Origin: Hortaea werneckii
Lineage: Eukaryota > Ascomycota > Dothideomycetes > Mycosphaerellales > Teratosphaeriaceae
Length of the DNA: 64,000 nucleotides
Assembly (NCBI GenBank): GCA_037044905.1
Contig: JBAOKB010000020.1
Coordinates: forward strand, 1,550,001 to 1,614,000
Direction of reading: 5' to 3'
The notes under the pieces: generated by a model
What the model was told of the DNA's origin: nothing
Databases searched by the model: none
What the model saw: the letters and a program-made list of their open reading frames with translations, nothing else
Position numbers and translations under genes: made by a program
Shown here: positions 23,300 to 33,999 of the stretch, piece by piece
How the letters are laid out: each line of letters starts with the position of its first letter
Numbering within the stretch: position 1 is the stretch's first letter

Positions 23300-23979
23300 A
23301 TGCAGATCAAGTAAGCCCTCCTCCTCCAAACCCCCCACCAGTACCAGTACCAGTACCATCACCACCGCCACCACCACCACCACCACCATCCCTTCCCTTA
23401 CACCCCACCAGCACCCCCGCAAAGAGAACCACCCAACCATTCCAACCCCCTTCCCCCAACCTCTCTGCCCAGCTCCGCTAACACACTCTAATAGAGTCCG
23501 CACCTTGACCGGCAAGGAAATCGAGCTGGACATCGAGCCCGATTACCAGGTGAAGAAGATCAAGGAGCGCGTGGAGGAGAAGGAAGGGATTCCGCCGGCG
23601 CAGCAGCGGTTGATTTACGGGGGGAAGCAGATGTAAGTTCTTACTGTTCCTCTTTCCCCTCCTTCTTCTGCTTCTGCTTCTGCTTCTTTTGTTGTTGTCG
23701 GAATTGGGTGCTGCATGGCTGGCTGGCTGGGTTGTTGGTATACCTCTGTTCGGGAAGGGCAGGATGAGGTGTGGATGGATGGGTGGTGGGCGAATGAGTG
23801 GGCGGGATGGGGTTGGAGATAGGGAGCACGTGAATGAGGAGTAGGTATGGACAGAAGGGCTGATCAAGATGGTTCTTTTTTTCAATAATAGGAACGACGA
23901 CAAGACCGCGGCTGAATACAGCCTCGAAGGCGGCGCGACGTTGCATTTGGTCCTGGCGCTCCGAGGCGGACAGCAGTAA
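23300..23979 (+). CDS. RUB1: NEDD8/Rub1 ubiquitin-like modifier
   Basis: Exons 23300..23310, 23495..23632 and 23892..23979 encode 78 aa. The first exon is only 11 nt (Met-Gln-Ile and two bases of Lys). The second begins VRTLTGKEIELDIEPDYQVK and the third begins NDDKTAAEYSLEGGATLHLV. The C-terminus is LALRGG-QQ: Ala before LRGG marks NEDD8 rather than ubiquitin (which has Arg there), and the two trailing Gln must be removed by a Yuh1/UCHL3-type hydrolase before conjugation. It modifies cullins and so activates SCF ubiquitin ligases. The introns are 184 and 259 nt, long relative to the coding sequence; the first contains a GTACCA and CCA repeat. Confidence 0.97.
23341..23390. repeat. GTACCA/CCA simple repeat in RUB1 intron 1
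   Basis: Three GTACCA units run into a (CCA)n tract. Confidence 0.85.
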
Positions 23980-24733
23980 AACAATTTACTTCGTGTTTGG
24001 GGGAAAATCCCTCCCCGCTTCCCTCGAAGCCCTCTGCGAGTCTTGGCTACCCGTCATTATAACGCATTACCGATCTTTCCACGACTGCATTGTTTCAAGA
24101 GCTTGATAGAGGGATGAAGACGGAGGGAGGGAGGGAAAGAGGGAAGGAGGAGGGAGGGTTGAACACCTGAATCATCGTCTCTCCAATCCACTTCTAGCAG
24201 CAAAAGTACCGGAGGCGAAGAGGGGGGAGTCGGATTGTCCTTCTCCAACGAACACAAAAGCCCAATTTTTACGAGCGAGATGAGTTGAAAGAGGGGAAGA
24301 AAGGAGAACAAAGCATTTACGCTACGAGGAGAGGAAATGGAGATAGCGTCGGGGGGCAAAGAGCGAGCGAGTGTGGACCGCCTTTCCTTACCAAGCTTCC
24401 ACAAAGAGGAAAGAGCGCGTGAGGGATGCATGCAAACAGCAGGGAAGAAAAAGTTACGATTTCAAGTCACTTACTGCATGGAATGAAAAGGGAGAGGAGC
24501 AGGTTTAAAGGGCATATATGGGATCGAAGGCGGAAATCGAGGGGGGAGGGGATTTTATAGTTATATCCATGGGAAAGGTATGCATGAGCCTTGTCTTTAT
24601 TCATTTCGATTTTTGCTTTCTCTTCCCTTCCTCTCAAATTTTTCTTTTCTCTTGAAGAGACTTCGTCCGGTCCTGTGACGTTACGCATTGGAATGTTTTT
24701 TCCCCCCCGGTCTTGCTCACCGCTAGAGTATTT

Positions 24734-24766
24734 GCTGCTTCTGCTGCTGCTGCTGCTGCTACTACT
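24734..24766. repeat. (CTG)n microsatellite
   Basis: Two interrupted CTG runs followed by two CTA units in intergenic DNA. Confidence 0.85.
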
Positions 24767-24869
24767 GTCACCGCCTTTTTAGATTGTAAGAACCTGTCAT
24801 TCTGAAAGCTCGCGACGTAGGATGTAGAATGGGTTGGGGCATGATGATTTACTGAGGTTGAAATGGGTT

Positions 24870-24887
24870 AAAAAAAAAAAAAAAAAA
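24870..24887. repeat. A18 homopolymer
   Basis: Eighteen consecutive A on the + strand in intergenic DNA; no retroelement structure beside it. Confidence 0.85.
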
Positions 24888-25521
24888 GGAAGGGAGGAAA
24901 GAAAGAAAAGAAAGAAAGCCAGCACTAGGGTACCTCTAAACTGGGATTCGGGCCTGTTGTAGAGGGAGCGTGATTATGACAGTCAGGGAATGCATGCGCC
25001 CAGTTTTCCTTAGATGGAATATTCGTAGTCGAGCCACGGAAAGGGAAAAAGGGGGGAAGAGAGGGCAGAGGGAAAGTCCCATAGTCAAGAGTTTTGGGTT
25101 TCTCCATCTCGAGGAGGAAGGGTTGATGACCATCCCTTTTGTTTTCCTTTCCCATCTCTTCAGCTGGGATTGCCACCGTCTACGTTCGCGGGAGGCCGCT
25201 TAGCATGGGCCGCGAGGGCTGTGTCGCAGGGATGATCATCGCAAGGAGTTGTCCAGGTCGTGCTCCGTTGGGGGAGGGGGAGGGAAGATGTCACCCTACA
25301 CGATGCATTTGTACAGACTCCAAACACATAAAAGGGGTTTCGGATGATATACCACAATCCCAAACCCATATCTCAAGAGAAGAGATTCCGTTTCCCGCCC
25401 ACCACCCGAACATGCCATCTTTTAACGCCACATGCTATGCAAGATTCACACATCCACCAAAAGAGGGGGGAAAAAGTAAAAATAAAAAAAAAGAAAAAAG
25501 AAAAGGGAAAAAAACCCCATA

Positions 25522-26178
25522 TCAAGGATCACACCTCCCATCCCTCCACCCGGTCCTCCACCGCTCCTGCCACCGACTACAATCGAACTGTCCCTTGCCC
25601 AACTTGACATTCACCGCATTATGCGCCTCGCACATCCAGCGGCCAAACTCCTCACGGTTGCTGACCCGCGGCGCATTCCCATCTTCCTTCATCCAGGCCC
25701 GGAAGTCGTCGGCGCAGACCCAGCACGGATAGAGTTTCGAGAATAAGGAGATGAATTGTTGGGTTTCTTGTTGCTGGGTTGGGGAGGGTTGGTTCGGGTA
25801 GGTGGCGGTGAGGGTGTGCAGGAAGGTCCAGGTGCTGCGGCCGAGTTGTTCGACGTCCGGGGGGCAGTCGGGTGGGGGTTGGTCAAGGGTGGAAGGTGCG
25901 ATTGGGGTCGAGGTCGGGGGTTGTTGCTGGTGCTGTTGTTGCGGGGAAGAGGATGAGGAGGAGCGGGCCATGGCTCGCATGCTGGCAAAGGAGGTGCAGG
26001 AGCGACATCTTGATGCTTTTATTAGTCTACCGTTTTGAGGAAGATGAAAGCCCTGATGACATTACGGTTTCCCATCGGGTCCTAAGACCATCCCTTTCGG
26101 TAAAGGCGCTTTCGGCCCATTCGCATCTTCCTGCTGCTGCTGCTGCTGCTGCCTCGCTCGGAGCTGTTCTTCGGCCAT
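25522..26178 (-). CDS. ERV1: Erv1/ALR FAD-linked sulfhydryl oxidase of the mitochondrial intermembrane space
   Basis: Exons 26066..26178 and 25522..26008 (57-nt intron with a GACTAAT branch site) give 199 aa. Exon 1 starts MAEEQLRARQ, carries a polyQ stretch from a CTG repeat on the + strand, and ends in MVLGPDGKP. The junction rebuilds PDGKPCRSCTSF, giving the N-terminal CRSC shuttle disulfide of Erv1. The FAD domain has TWTFLHTLTATYP, the active-site pair YPCWVC, and CEAHNAVNVKLGKGQFDC, the CxxHNxVNxxLGK..FDC flavin-binding signature. It reoxidises Mia40 in the disulfide relay and passes electrons to cytochrome c. A Ser/Gln/Pro-rich linker separates the shuttle from the oxidase domain. The start at 26178 is the first ATG of the frame. 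Confidence 0.95.
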
Positions 26179-26811
26179 GGGCGTCGACGGTTGTGCTGGA
26201 ATCCCCGTCCGTTTCTCCAGGACACAGAAGAAATGCTGTAAGATGGGAAACTCGAAATCCGTGACGCCCACCTCGGCCCTTTCATGTCGAGTCGCGTTTG
26301 CATTTGTAATGCGACCTGCCGTCCGTGCTCCCCTAGTCTACCGATACCCCAGATGGCAATGAGGGTGCCATGCGGGCGGCTCGGCGGGCCGCGGCTACCT
26401 AGGTACATAGGTAGGGCTGAATCCGGGAGCTGACATGTGCTCGATCGTATGAGGGAAGCTTAACTTGGAGCTTGCACGTGTATCTCCCCAGGATGGTTTG
26501 CTGTCCATGCTCATTGCGAACTCTAATGCTGGAGTGCTACAGATTGGGGAATGATAGATCCATTCACTTCACCATCTCCCCTTGGTCCATTCACCACGGA
26601 TCATTCAACATTTCCTGAAATGATCTGAGCGATAGAATTCCTAGAAGCTGCAACGTCACTACCTTTGTCTCACCTGCCGCTTTGTCTCAGCAATCCCGCA
26701 GCTAGCTCCTACTCGCTTTCGATTCGGGAAGAAAAGACCATACCCTTCTCGCAACAGCTAGGATCAAGATCACAGTGCCTTGATCCGTTGACAATCCCAA
26801 CAATCCCAACC
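26179..26811. other. Divergent intergenic region, ERV1 / elongin A
   Basis: About 630 bp. It contains the palindromic CTACCTAGGTA at 26395-26405, followed at once by CATAGGTAG. No gene seen. Confidence 0.5.
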
Positions 26812-27906
26812 ATGCCAGCCCCAACCCTGACCTCCATCGCCCAACGCACCTGCGTCCGGGCCCTGCCCAACATAACCGACGTGGCCGACATCCCCTACGA
26901 GCTCCTCCGGCCCGTCCTCAAAAAAATCATCAACCCTTCCCACCTGCGCGAGATCGAACAGAACAGCCCGCAAATCGGGGACGCCGACGCCGAACTCTGG
27001 CGCGCCTTCATCGCCCGCGACATCCCGAACTGGCAACAAAAGATCATCGAGCCCAAGAACCCGCGCTCGTGGTGGAAAGTCTACCGCAAACTGGTGCGGG
27101 AAGAGGAGCGCGCGAAAGAGGAACAGGAAGCCCAGCTCGCGGCGGCCATGTCGGGGATCAAAAAGGAGAAGGACGCGAATAGGGCACAGTACGTGCAGAA
27201 AGTGATCCCGCAGGGATCGAGTCGGGGGAAGGCTTTTGTCGACGGACAGCCGAACCAGGCTTCGACAGGATGGGGCGGGATCCGGGTGCCGAGTCTGAAG
27301 AATGCGAAGCGGGGGCCGGACGCCCTCGCCGCGATTCGGAAGCAGAGTAGTCAGGCGGCGAAGGATAAGGGGATCTATAAGCGGAACGACACGTTCAACA
27401 ACCGGATGGTTCCAAACGGGAGGACTCAGATCCGCGCCGCGCCGGATTGGATGATTAGGGAGAAGACGAAACCGGCTCCGGGGCCTGCTGTTCCGATGAG
27501 GGCGGAGGCGCAGGGGAGGGTGGGACAGCAGGGGCAAGGGGTTTTTACGGGGAAGAGGGAGCCGACGGCGAGGGATCGCGCGCTCGATCAGGCGGTGAGG
27601 AGTAGTAATGCGGAGCGCGAGGCGAGACTGCGGGCTTTAACGGGGGCGAAACCAGGTGGCGGTGGTGGGGGTGCAGGCTCGCCTCCTTCTGCTACCGCAC
27701 GGAACGTGACGACGGCTACCAGCGCGCCGCGAGGAGCAAGTGGTGCCTCGGGGAACGATTTAGAAGCATCTGCAGCCCGGCCTAGTCCTGCTGTGGCGCA
27801 GAATAACAATAAGCCTGCCAATCCCACCCCAGCGACCGGTATCGTCCGCAAAAGACCGGCTGCAGGCGCTTCGCCGTTCATGCCGGCGAAGAAAGTCAAG
27901 CGATGA
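26812..27906 (+). CDS. ELA1: Elongin-A (RNA polymerase II elongation factor / Cul3 adaptor)
   Basis: This intronless gene encodes 364 aa, starting MPAPTLTSIAQRTCVRALPN at the first ATG that lines up with the family. Residues about 9-110 form the elongin-A domain: RTCVRALPNITDVADIPYEL with the F-box-like LLRPVLKKIINPSHLREIE, then LWRAFIARDIPNWQQ and the PKNPRSWWKVYRKLV motif. The rest is predicted disordered, basic and Ala/Gly/Pro-rich, ending in KRPAAGASPFMPAKKVKR, which looks like a nuclear localisation signal. In yeast Ela1 pairs with elongin C and Cul3 to ubiquitinate stalled Rpb1. An in-frame frame extends upstream to 26665 but lacks family similarity there. Confidence 0.9.
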   Translation: MPAPTLTSIAQRTCVRALPNITDVADIPYELLRPVLKKIINPSHLREIEQNSPQIGDADAELWRAFIARDIPNWQQKIIEPKNPRSWWKVYRKLVREEERAKEEQEAQLAAAMSGIKKEKDANRAQYVQKVIPQGSSRGKAFVDGQPNQASTGWGGIRVPSLKNAKRGPDALAAIRKQSSQAAKDKGIYKRNDTFNNRMVPNGRTQIRAAPDWMIREKTKPAPGPAVPMRAEAQGRVGQQGQGVFTGKREPTARDRALDQAVRSSNAEREARLRALTGAKPGGGGGGAGSPPSATARNVTTATSAPRGASGASGNDLEASAARPSPAVAQNNNKPANPTPATGIVRKRPAAGASPFMPAKKVKR

Positions 27907-28148
27907 AAAAAAGAGTATGGGGGTTTTCCAAATGAGGAAAGGATCAGATGAGGATAACTTGGGTATCATGGATTTGAAAGAGGCCAGTCGTCGTCCTGGG
28001 TGGGTTTAAAGTTTCCCCGCTATTTTTGCCAGGGGAGCCCCCGACTGCTACTATGCTTTTGTATATGGCAAAGCGTCGATGGGGATTTTGCTATACACGG
28101 AGCACACATGACAGACCAATGGCCACACTGTCGCGCTTAGGAGGGAAC

Positions 28149-28733
28149 TCAGGCAGTCTCTCTCAGCGCATGTTTGGCTCCCAGGATCGCCTCCTTGGCT
28201 TTGGTGATGTCTTCCGGCGTGCTCTGGTCGCCGGGCCCTTTGTCTTGTTCCTGCGATGGGGGTTAGATGCTTTGCAGGATTTACACAGGACGGGTTTGGG
28301 GAGGGTCAGGGGAGCGGGGGATGAGCAAGGAAGGGGAGACAACGTACAAGCTGCTGCTCCAGCTTGGCGAGAGCATCTTGGATCTTTTGCCGTAGTTGCG
28401 GGAAGACGGCTTTTGTCTCTTCGGCGGCTCGACGCTGGAAATGAGGATTGTAGGTTAGCTTTGGGTTAGAGAGGATGGGATGAACTGGATGATAGAAGTA
28501 GAGAGGCGAATAGGAGATAATATGTATCTCAATGAGCTTGAATATGCGAACGAACGATTACTTACCTCCTGCCTCAGCGTGTACTCGGCATTCTCATCGC
28601 TGCTGTCGCCTCCCTGCTCGAGTTTGGCAATGCGGGCGTTTTGTTCTTCCAGCTCGCGGTGATAGCTGGCCTCTTCTTTCACCAAACGGGTGAGAGAGCC
28701 AGTGGCGATTGAAAGCTGAGACGGCGGCGCCAT
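28149..28733 (-). CDS. RBL2: Tubulin-folding cofactor A
   Basis: Exons 28566..28733, 28348..28434 and 28149..28250, all phase 0, give 118 aa. The start is MAPPSQLSIATGSLTRLVKE. The protein is entirely helical, with the TBCA-type ATGSLTRLVKEEASYHRELEEQ and AEYTLRQE-RRAAEETKAVFPQL blocks and an ALAKLEQQL third helix. Donors are GTAAGT and GTACGT. TBCA/Rbl2 binds free beta-tubulin during folding and protects cells from excess beta-tubulin. It is divergent from MCM4, sharing about 310 bp. Confidence 0.93.
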
Positions 28734-29045
28734 ATTTAGTATGAAGAATTACGACCGATGGTATATCAATCGGTTGCCCACCTTGCACTCACCACATCAT
28801 GAGAGATTCGCCCCACCATCCTGGAAGACAGAGCGCTTTCGACGCACAGACCAGCTCTTTATCAGCTGCATGAATTAACGCGCCGGCGGACGCGTTTAGC
28901 GCGAGGCTTTGGCGTTTCTCCTCGCGAAACCCTCCATCAAGCCCGTCCGCCCTCCAGTCGTGAGCGCATTCAGAGCAGAGATCCACCTGGACGCCAACTC
29001 TCTCATACACACCTTCTCTCTGAGAGAGACTGGCCAAGCTACAGA
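28734..29045. promoter_or_regulatory. Divergent promoter, tubulin cofactor A / MCM4
   Basis: The 312 bp contain an ACGCGT (MluI cell-cycle box) at 28890-28895, about 150 bp before the MCM4 ATG. Confidence 0.6.
28890..28895 (+). promoter_or_regulatory. MCB (ACGCGT), candidate MBF site
   Basis: An exact palindromic ACGCGT upstream of the S-phase gene MCM4. MBF drives G1/S transcription of replication genes through this element in yeasts; function here is inferred. Confidence 0.55.
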
Positions 29046-32000
29046 ATGTCGTCGCCGCCATCACGCCGCTCGGCAGGGAGCTCGTCTAACAACACCCCTC
29101 GCCGCAGCGCCCGCGGCTCACAAGCACCTCCCCCCTCCAGCGACCCCATCGTCCCAGAAGCCGAGACGCCGGACAACCAGCTACAGGAGGAGATCCAAGG
29201 ATCGCAGGGCGGCTCACAGCAAAATACCCCCCGAGGAAACGCCCGATCTTCTCAGAACACATCGCAGTCCCAAGCGCCGCCGACCTCTTCGCCGCTCTTT
29301 TTCCGCTCGTCGCCCGCTGGCAGTCAGAGCCAGAGTCAGAACTTAGGCGCCCCCGCTGGGCAGAATGCGGTCAACCTCTCCAGTCCGCTCAGACATCAAG
29401 CAAGCAGCGAGGGAGGAAGGACACCGCGAGCGACAGGATTAACAGGTGGGTAGCAAGTTTGGGAGTGGATGAGGAGAAGATATAGGTGGCATTGGCTGAC
29501 AAGATGCAGAATCCTCCCCGATCCATTATGGCCCTAGTTCAGACGCCGCCGGGCCTCAAGATGATGAACGCCGCGCCGATCGCTCGAGCACCGGACTCTT
29601 CGTTCGTTCGCCCCTGTCAAGCGGCGCGCAGAATGCGGCAAGACAGAGACGGCACGATATTGATTCTGACATCCTCGACCCTGCCGGTGGACGACGCAGA
29701 GTCTACGTCGACGAGAATGGCGTGCCCATGCGCCAGGAGAACTCGGACGCGGCTACCTTCTCGAACCTGAACCCTAATACGTCCGACGCGGAGGCGTTAG
29801 GAGGACAGTCGAGCCGAGTCATCTGGGGAACCAATGTCTCCATCGCCGACTCCTTCTCGTGCATGAAGGACTTCCTGTGGAACTTTCAACGCAAGTACCG
29901 CATGATTGCCGAAGGGGAGCTGGCAGAGGGCGAAACGCTGGACGTGGACGACCCTGTGATGGCCAAGGAGAATGTGCAGATGCTGGAGACGATGCTGGAT
30001 CTTGGCACGAGGGCGTTTTACCTGGACTGTCGGAATCTCAAGGCGTACCCGCCTACGAGGAAGCTATGGCATCAAGTGCAGAGCTTTCCTGCTGAGATTA
30101 TTCCGGTGATGGATGCTGCAGTCAAGGATGCTTTGATCGAAATGGCCGAGAAGCGGATGTCTGAAGGACGATCTCAGCAACCTCAGCAACAGCAACAGCG
30201 TCAGGGTGCAGGCAGGCAAAGAGATTCAAGCTCTATGCCTCCTATGCCGAGTTCGGACATTGACAATCAGGACGGTGCAAACCAGACTGCTGGTAATGGT
30301 GCTCCTCAACCGGCTGGCGAAGAGGAAGAAGATCTCGTCGCAGAGGTCGAGCAGCGGATCTTCCGCGTTCGACCTTTCGGTCTTGACCATACCATCAACC
30401 TGCGCGAGCTCAATCCTCAGGACATGGACAAGCTGGTATCTATCAAGGGTCTCGTGATCCGAACTACCCCAATCATCCCGGACATGAAAGATGCCTTCTT
30501 CCGGTGTTCGGTCTGCCATCATACCGTCAAGGTGGACATTGACCGTGGCAAGATCGCCGAGCCTACGCGCTGCCCACGTGAGGTCTGTGGGAGCAGCAAC
30601 AGCATGCAGATCGTGCACAATCGCTCTGGATTCGCGGATAAGCAAGTCGTCAAGCTTCAAGAAACTCCCGACTCAGTACCAGACGGCCAAACGCCACACT
30701 CGGTCAGTCTCTGCGCCTACGATGAATTGGTCGATGTCTGCAAGGCTGGTGATCGTGTGGAGATCACCGGTATCTTCAAATGCAACCAAGTCCGCGTCAA
30801 CCCTCGGCAGCGGACAGTGAAGAACATCTTCAAGACCTACGTCGACTGTCTGCACATCCAAAAAGTGGACAAGCGCCGGATGGGCATCGACCCGAGCACC
30901 ATTGAAGAAGAGCTCTCCGAGCAAGTCGCGGGAAATGTAGAGGAAGTGCGCAAAGTCAGTGAGGAAGAGGAGGAGAAGATCAAGGCTACTGCGGCACGCC
31001 CGGACATTTACGAGCTCCTGGCTCGGTCGTTGGCGCCTTCAATCTACGAGATGGACGATGTGAAGAAGGGAATCCTGTTGCAGCTCCTCGGCGGCACGAA
31101 CAAGTCGTTCGAGAAGGGCGGTTCCCCAAAATACCGTGGCGATATCAACGTCCTACTTTGCGGTGACCCGTCCACCTCCAAGTCGAAAATGTTAGAGTAC
31201 GTGCACAAGATCGCCCCGCGCGGCGTGTACACTTCAGGCAAGGGCTCCTCGGCCGTCGGTCTGACCGCCTACGTAACTCGTGACCCGGAGACACGCTCCC
31301 TGGTGCTTGAATCGGGCGCCCTTGTCCTAAGTGACGGCGGCGTCTGCTGCATCGACGAATTCGACAAGATGTCCGACTCCACTCGCTCAGTCCTCCACGA
31401 AGTCATGGAACAGCAGACGGTCTCGATCGCGAAGGCGGGTATCATTACCACGCTGAACGCCCGGACCAGTATCTTGGCTTCCGCAAACCCCATCGGTAGC
31501 AAGTATAACCCGAACTTGCCCGTCCCTCAGAATATCGACTTGCCGCCTACGTTGCTCTCGCGATTCGATCTGGTATATCTCGTGCTGGACCGGATCGAGG
31601 AGAGCGCGGATAGGAAGCTGGCGAGACATCTGGTGGGGATGTACCTGGAAGATAACCCGGATAACGCATCACGAGAAGAAGTCCTGGTAAGTCATCTGCA
31701 AATCAAGCAAAAAACCCCCTCCCCAATCCCCAATAATACTAACTTCCCCAATCCTCAGCCCGTCGAATTCATGACCTCCTACATCTCCTACGCACGACAA
31801 AACATCCACCCACAAATCACGCCACCCGCCGCCTCGGCCCTCGTGCGCTCCTACGTCGCGATGCGCAAGCTCGGCGAGGACATCCGCGCCGCCGAGCGCC
31901 GCATCACAGCCACGACGCGGCAGCTGGAAAGCATGATCCGCCTCTCCGAAGCCCACGCCAAAATGCGCCTCTCGCCCGAAGTCACCGAGGCCGATGTCCA

Positions 32001-32346
32001 CGAGGCCGTCCGCCTCATCCAGTCCGCGCTCAAGCAGGCCGCGACGGATTCCCGCACCGGTCTCATCGATATGGGACTCCTGACCGAGGGGACGACGGCG
32101 TCGGAGCGGAAGCGCAAGGAGGATCTCAAGTCCGGCGTCTTGGGCGTTTTGGACGAGATGCTCAGATCCGGTGGTAGTAGTGTGCGGTATTCGGATGTGG
32201 TGCGCACGTTGTCCGAGCAGAGCAGTGTCCCCATCGATGGGACGGAGTTTGCCGATGCGGTTAAGGCCCTTGAGCAGGAAGGGAAAGTGCAGGTTTTTGG
32301 GGAGGGGTTGCGGAAGTCTTTGAGGAGGGTTACGGGCGCGGCTTGA
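29046..32346 (+). CDS. MCM4: MCM4, subunit of the replicative helicase Mcm2-7
   Basis: Exons 29046..29445, 29510..31686 and 31759..32346 encode 1054 aa. The first 190 residues are a Ser/Pro/Gln-rich disordered tail with many S/TP sites, the part of Mcm4 targeted by CDK and DDK. The joined region reads ATGLTESSPIHYGPSSD across intron 1. The N-terminal zinc ribbon is CSVCHHTVKV ... CPREVCG (about 466-500). The AAA+ core has Walker A GDPSTSKSK (about 685), Walker B IDEFDKM (about 748) and SRFDLVY with the arginine finger (about 817). The second intron is 72 nt, a multiple of three without a stop, so the frame reads through it. It loads at origins and unwinds DNA in the CMG complex. Confidence 0.97.
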
Positions 32347-32775
32347 TTTCTCTTTCTTCGAAGTTTTCAAGACTCATGATCGGGCGGTTTCTTTTCGACT
32401 ATTTTTATTTCCGACGGAAGCGGGCGTTCTTTATTATAATGAGGGGAATAAATGGAACGTTTCTTCCTCCCTCTCTCGCTCTCTATCTTCACTCTCTCAC
32501 TCTGTTTACCAGGGCGCCAGAATCGTCGGTTCTGCAATGAATGCTTCACGGTGGTTTGATGTGCAGGAAATAAAACTTTGGAATTTATAACGAAGCCAAT
32601 GGCCCCCAACCATCTTCCCCCTCGCCGGCACAGAGCCCACCCATATTTTTTTTTTAAGAAAAAAAAAAAAAGAGCACAGAAAGAAAAGGGGCCGCGGGTG
32701 CCGAAGGGGAGAAAGCAAGAGGAAAGGTAATGGAAAATGTTAAGAATGGCTTGCCACGTGGAAAGTTTCAGGAGA
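32347..32775. other. Intergenic, convergent 3' ends of MCM4 and MetE-like gene
   Basis: About 430 bp with T- and A-homopolymers at 32646-32671 that could form a weak hairpin. No gene seen. Confidence 0.5.
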
Positions 32776-33999
32776 CTATCTCGCATCTTTCCAGACTGAC
32801 TGAGCAACACTCCTTACCAAAGCCAGTTTCTCCCACATCCTCTCCATAGTCATCTCCTTCCCGCCCGCAAGCGACGAGCTGGAGAACCCGCACTGCGGGC
32901 TCAAGGCCAAACAATCCAGCGCCTGCTCCTTCGAAACCCCTTGGCCCTCGGCCACGCACTGAACAGCCTGATCGATCTTCGTTCTCAACCCCTCCGGATC
33001 CTCCAACTCCGCCTGCTTCGTCGACACAAGCCCTAGCACTACATTCTTCCCTCGCGGCAGAAACCTCAAGCACTCGAACCCCCCATCCCGCTCCTCGTCG
33101 TCGAATTCCAAGTAATACGTCTCGTACTGCGTCTGCGTGAACAACTTCTCCGCGATCCGATCATAGCTCCCCGTCACCCAGTGCGTGGACCCGCTCATGT
33201 TGCCCCGACACAGATGCATCCCCATATGCAGATCGCTGGCCCCGGGCTTCGCACGAAGGAATCCGTTATGGGACTCGAGATACAGATCTAGCAAGGCGTC
33301 CGGATCTATCCCGTCTTTCTCGCAGCCGCCGAGGAATTGCGTCAAGCAGAAGTACGTCAGGTGCGGGTCGTCGATGGCGATCTGGCGACAGCCCGCGGCG
33401 TAGAGGGCTTCGATCTCGCGGACATACGCCTCCCCCAGCGCGGCGAAGTACGCCGCGTCTGTCGCGTAACCCGACGCAGCCGTGAACGCCGTCCCCGGTG
33501 CGAGCTGCATGTGCTGGTAGCTCGGCGCCGGCAGCGTCATCTTGGCTTCTTTCCACATCTCGCGCTCCGGCAGCGCCGAGGTGATGGCTTCCCATTCCGG
33601 AAGGTACGCGCTCCGCCGCCACCGGATCGGACCCGTACACACGACCGCGGCGCGCGTGCGGGCGCCCAGTTTCGCTGCGAGACCCGTCGTAGTGGGGAAG
33701 TCGGTGCGGAAGGCTTCGGGGATGGGTAAGGCGGGTTGTGGCGTCATGCCTTCTAGTTTCTCGAAGAAGCCGCCGTAGAAGATGTGGCGGCTGTATTCCC
33801 CGGAGCAGATGGGCCGGATGTTCAGCTCCAGTTGCTTCTGCACTGCTTCTTGGATCGCTTGGGTCTCGGCTTGTTGGATCTGGATGTCGTTGGTGACTTC
33901 GTACATCTGCGATGGGGAAGAGAGGCTGGAGCGGGCTTGGAGTAGCCATGCTGGGCGCAGCAGGGAGCCGATTTGGTCTGTTCTTTGCGGTGGTGGCAT
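32776..33999 (-). CDS. Cobalamin-independent methionine synthase C-domain-like protein
   Basis: This intronless gene encodes 407 aa, starting MPPPQRTDQIGSLLRPAWLL. It matches the stand-alone MetE C-terminal-like (UROD/MetE fold) family found in many fungi and bacteria, not the roughly 765-aa Met6. The zinc ligands expected of the fold are present: His262 and Cys264 in GMHLCRGN, Glu298 in YYLEFD and Cys370 in LSPQCGFSS. QIAIDDPHLTYF and GLVSTKQAELED are also typical. The full-length methionine synthases transfer a methyl group from methyl-tetrahydrofolate to homocysteine. The substrate of this short branch is unsettled, so a thiol methyl- or alkyltransferase is all I would claim. It is convergent with MCM4. 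Confidence 0.88.
   Translation of the reverse strand: MPPPQRTDQIGSLLRPAWLLQARSSLSSPSQMYEVTNDIQIQQAETQAIQEAVQKQLELNIRPICSGEYSRHIFYGGFFEKLEGMTPQPALPIPEAFRTDFPTTTGLAAKLGARTRAAVVCTGPIRWRRSAYLPEWEAITSALPEREMWKEAKMTLPAPSYQHMQLAPGTAFTAASGYATDAAYFAALGEAYVREIEALYAAGCRQIAIDDPHLTYFCLTQFLGGCEKDGIDPDALLDLYLESHNGFLRAKPGASDLHMGMHLCRGNMSGSTHWVTGSYDRIAEKLFTQTQYETYYLEFDDEERDGGFECLRFLPRGKNVVLGLVSTKQAELEDPEGLRTKIDQAVQCVAEGQGVSKEQALDCLALSPQCGFSSSSLAGGKEMTMERMWEKLALVRSVAQSVWKDAR

Larger units (their letters stand above)
23980..25521. other. Intergenic, 1.5 kb between convergent RUB1 and ERV1
   Basis: Low-complexity GGGA/GAAA-rich DNA with a CTG microsatellite (24734-24766), an A18 run (24870-24887) and another A/G-rich patch at 25471-25515. 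Open frames on both strands are short or compositional. No gene recognised. Confidence 0.5.

Noticed and set aside
24870..24887. A18 run as a retrotransposon tail
   Set aside because: No target-site duplication, reverse-transcriptase coding sequence or related copy is visible beside it.
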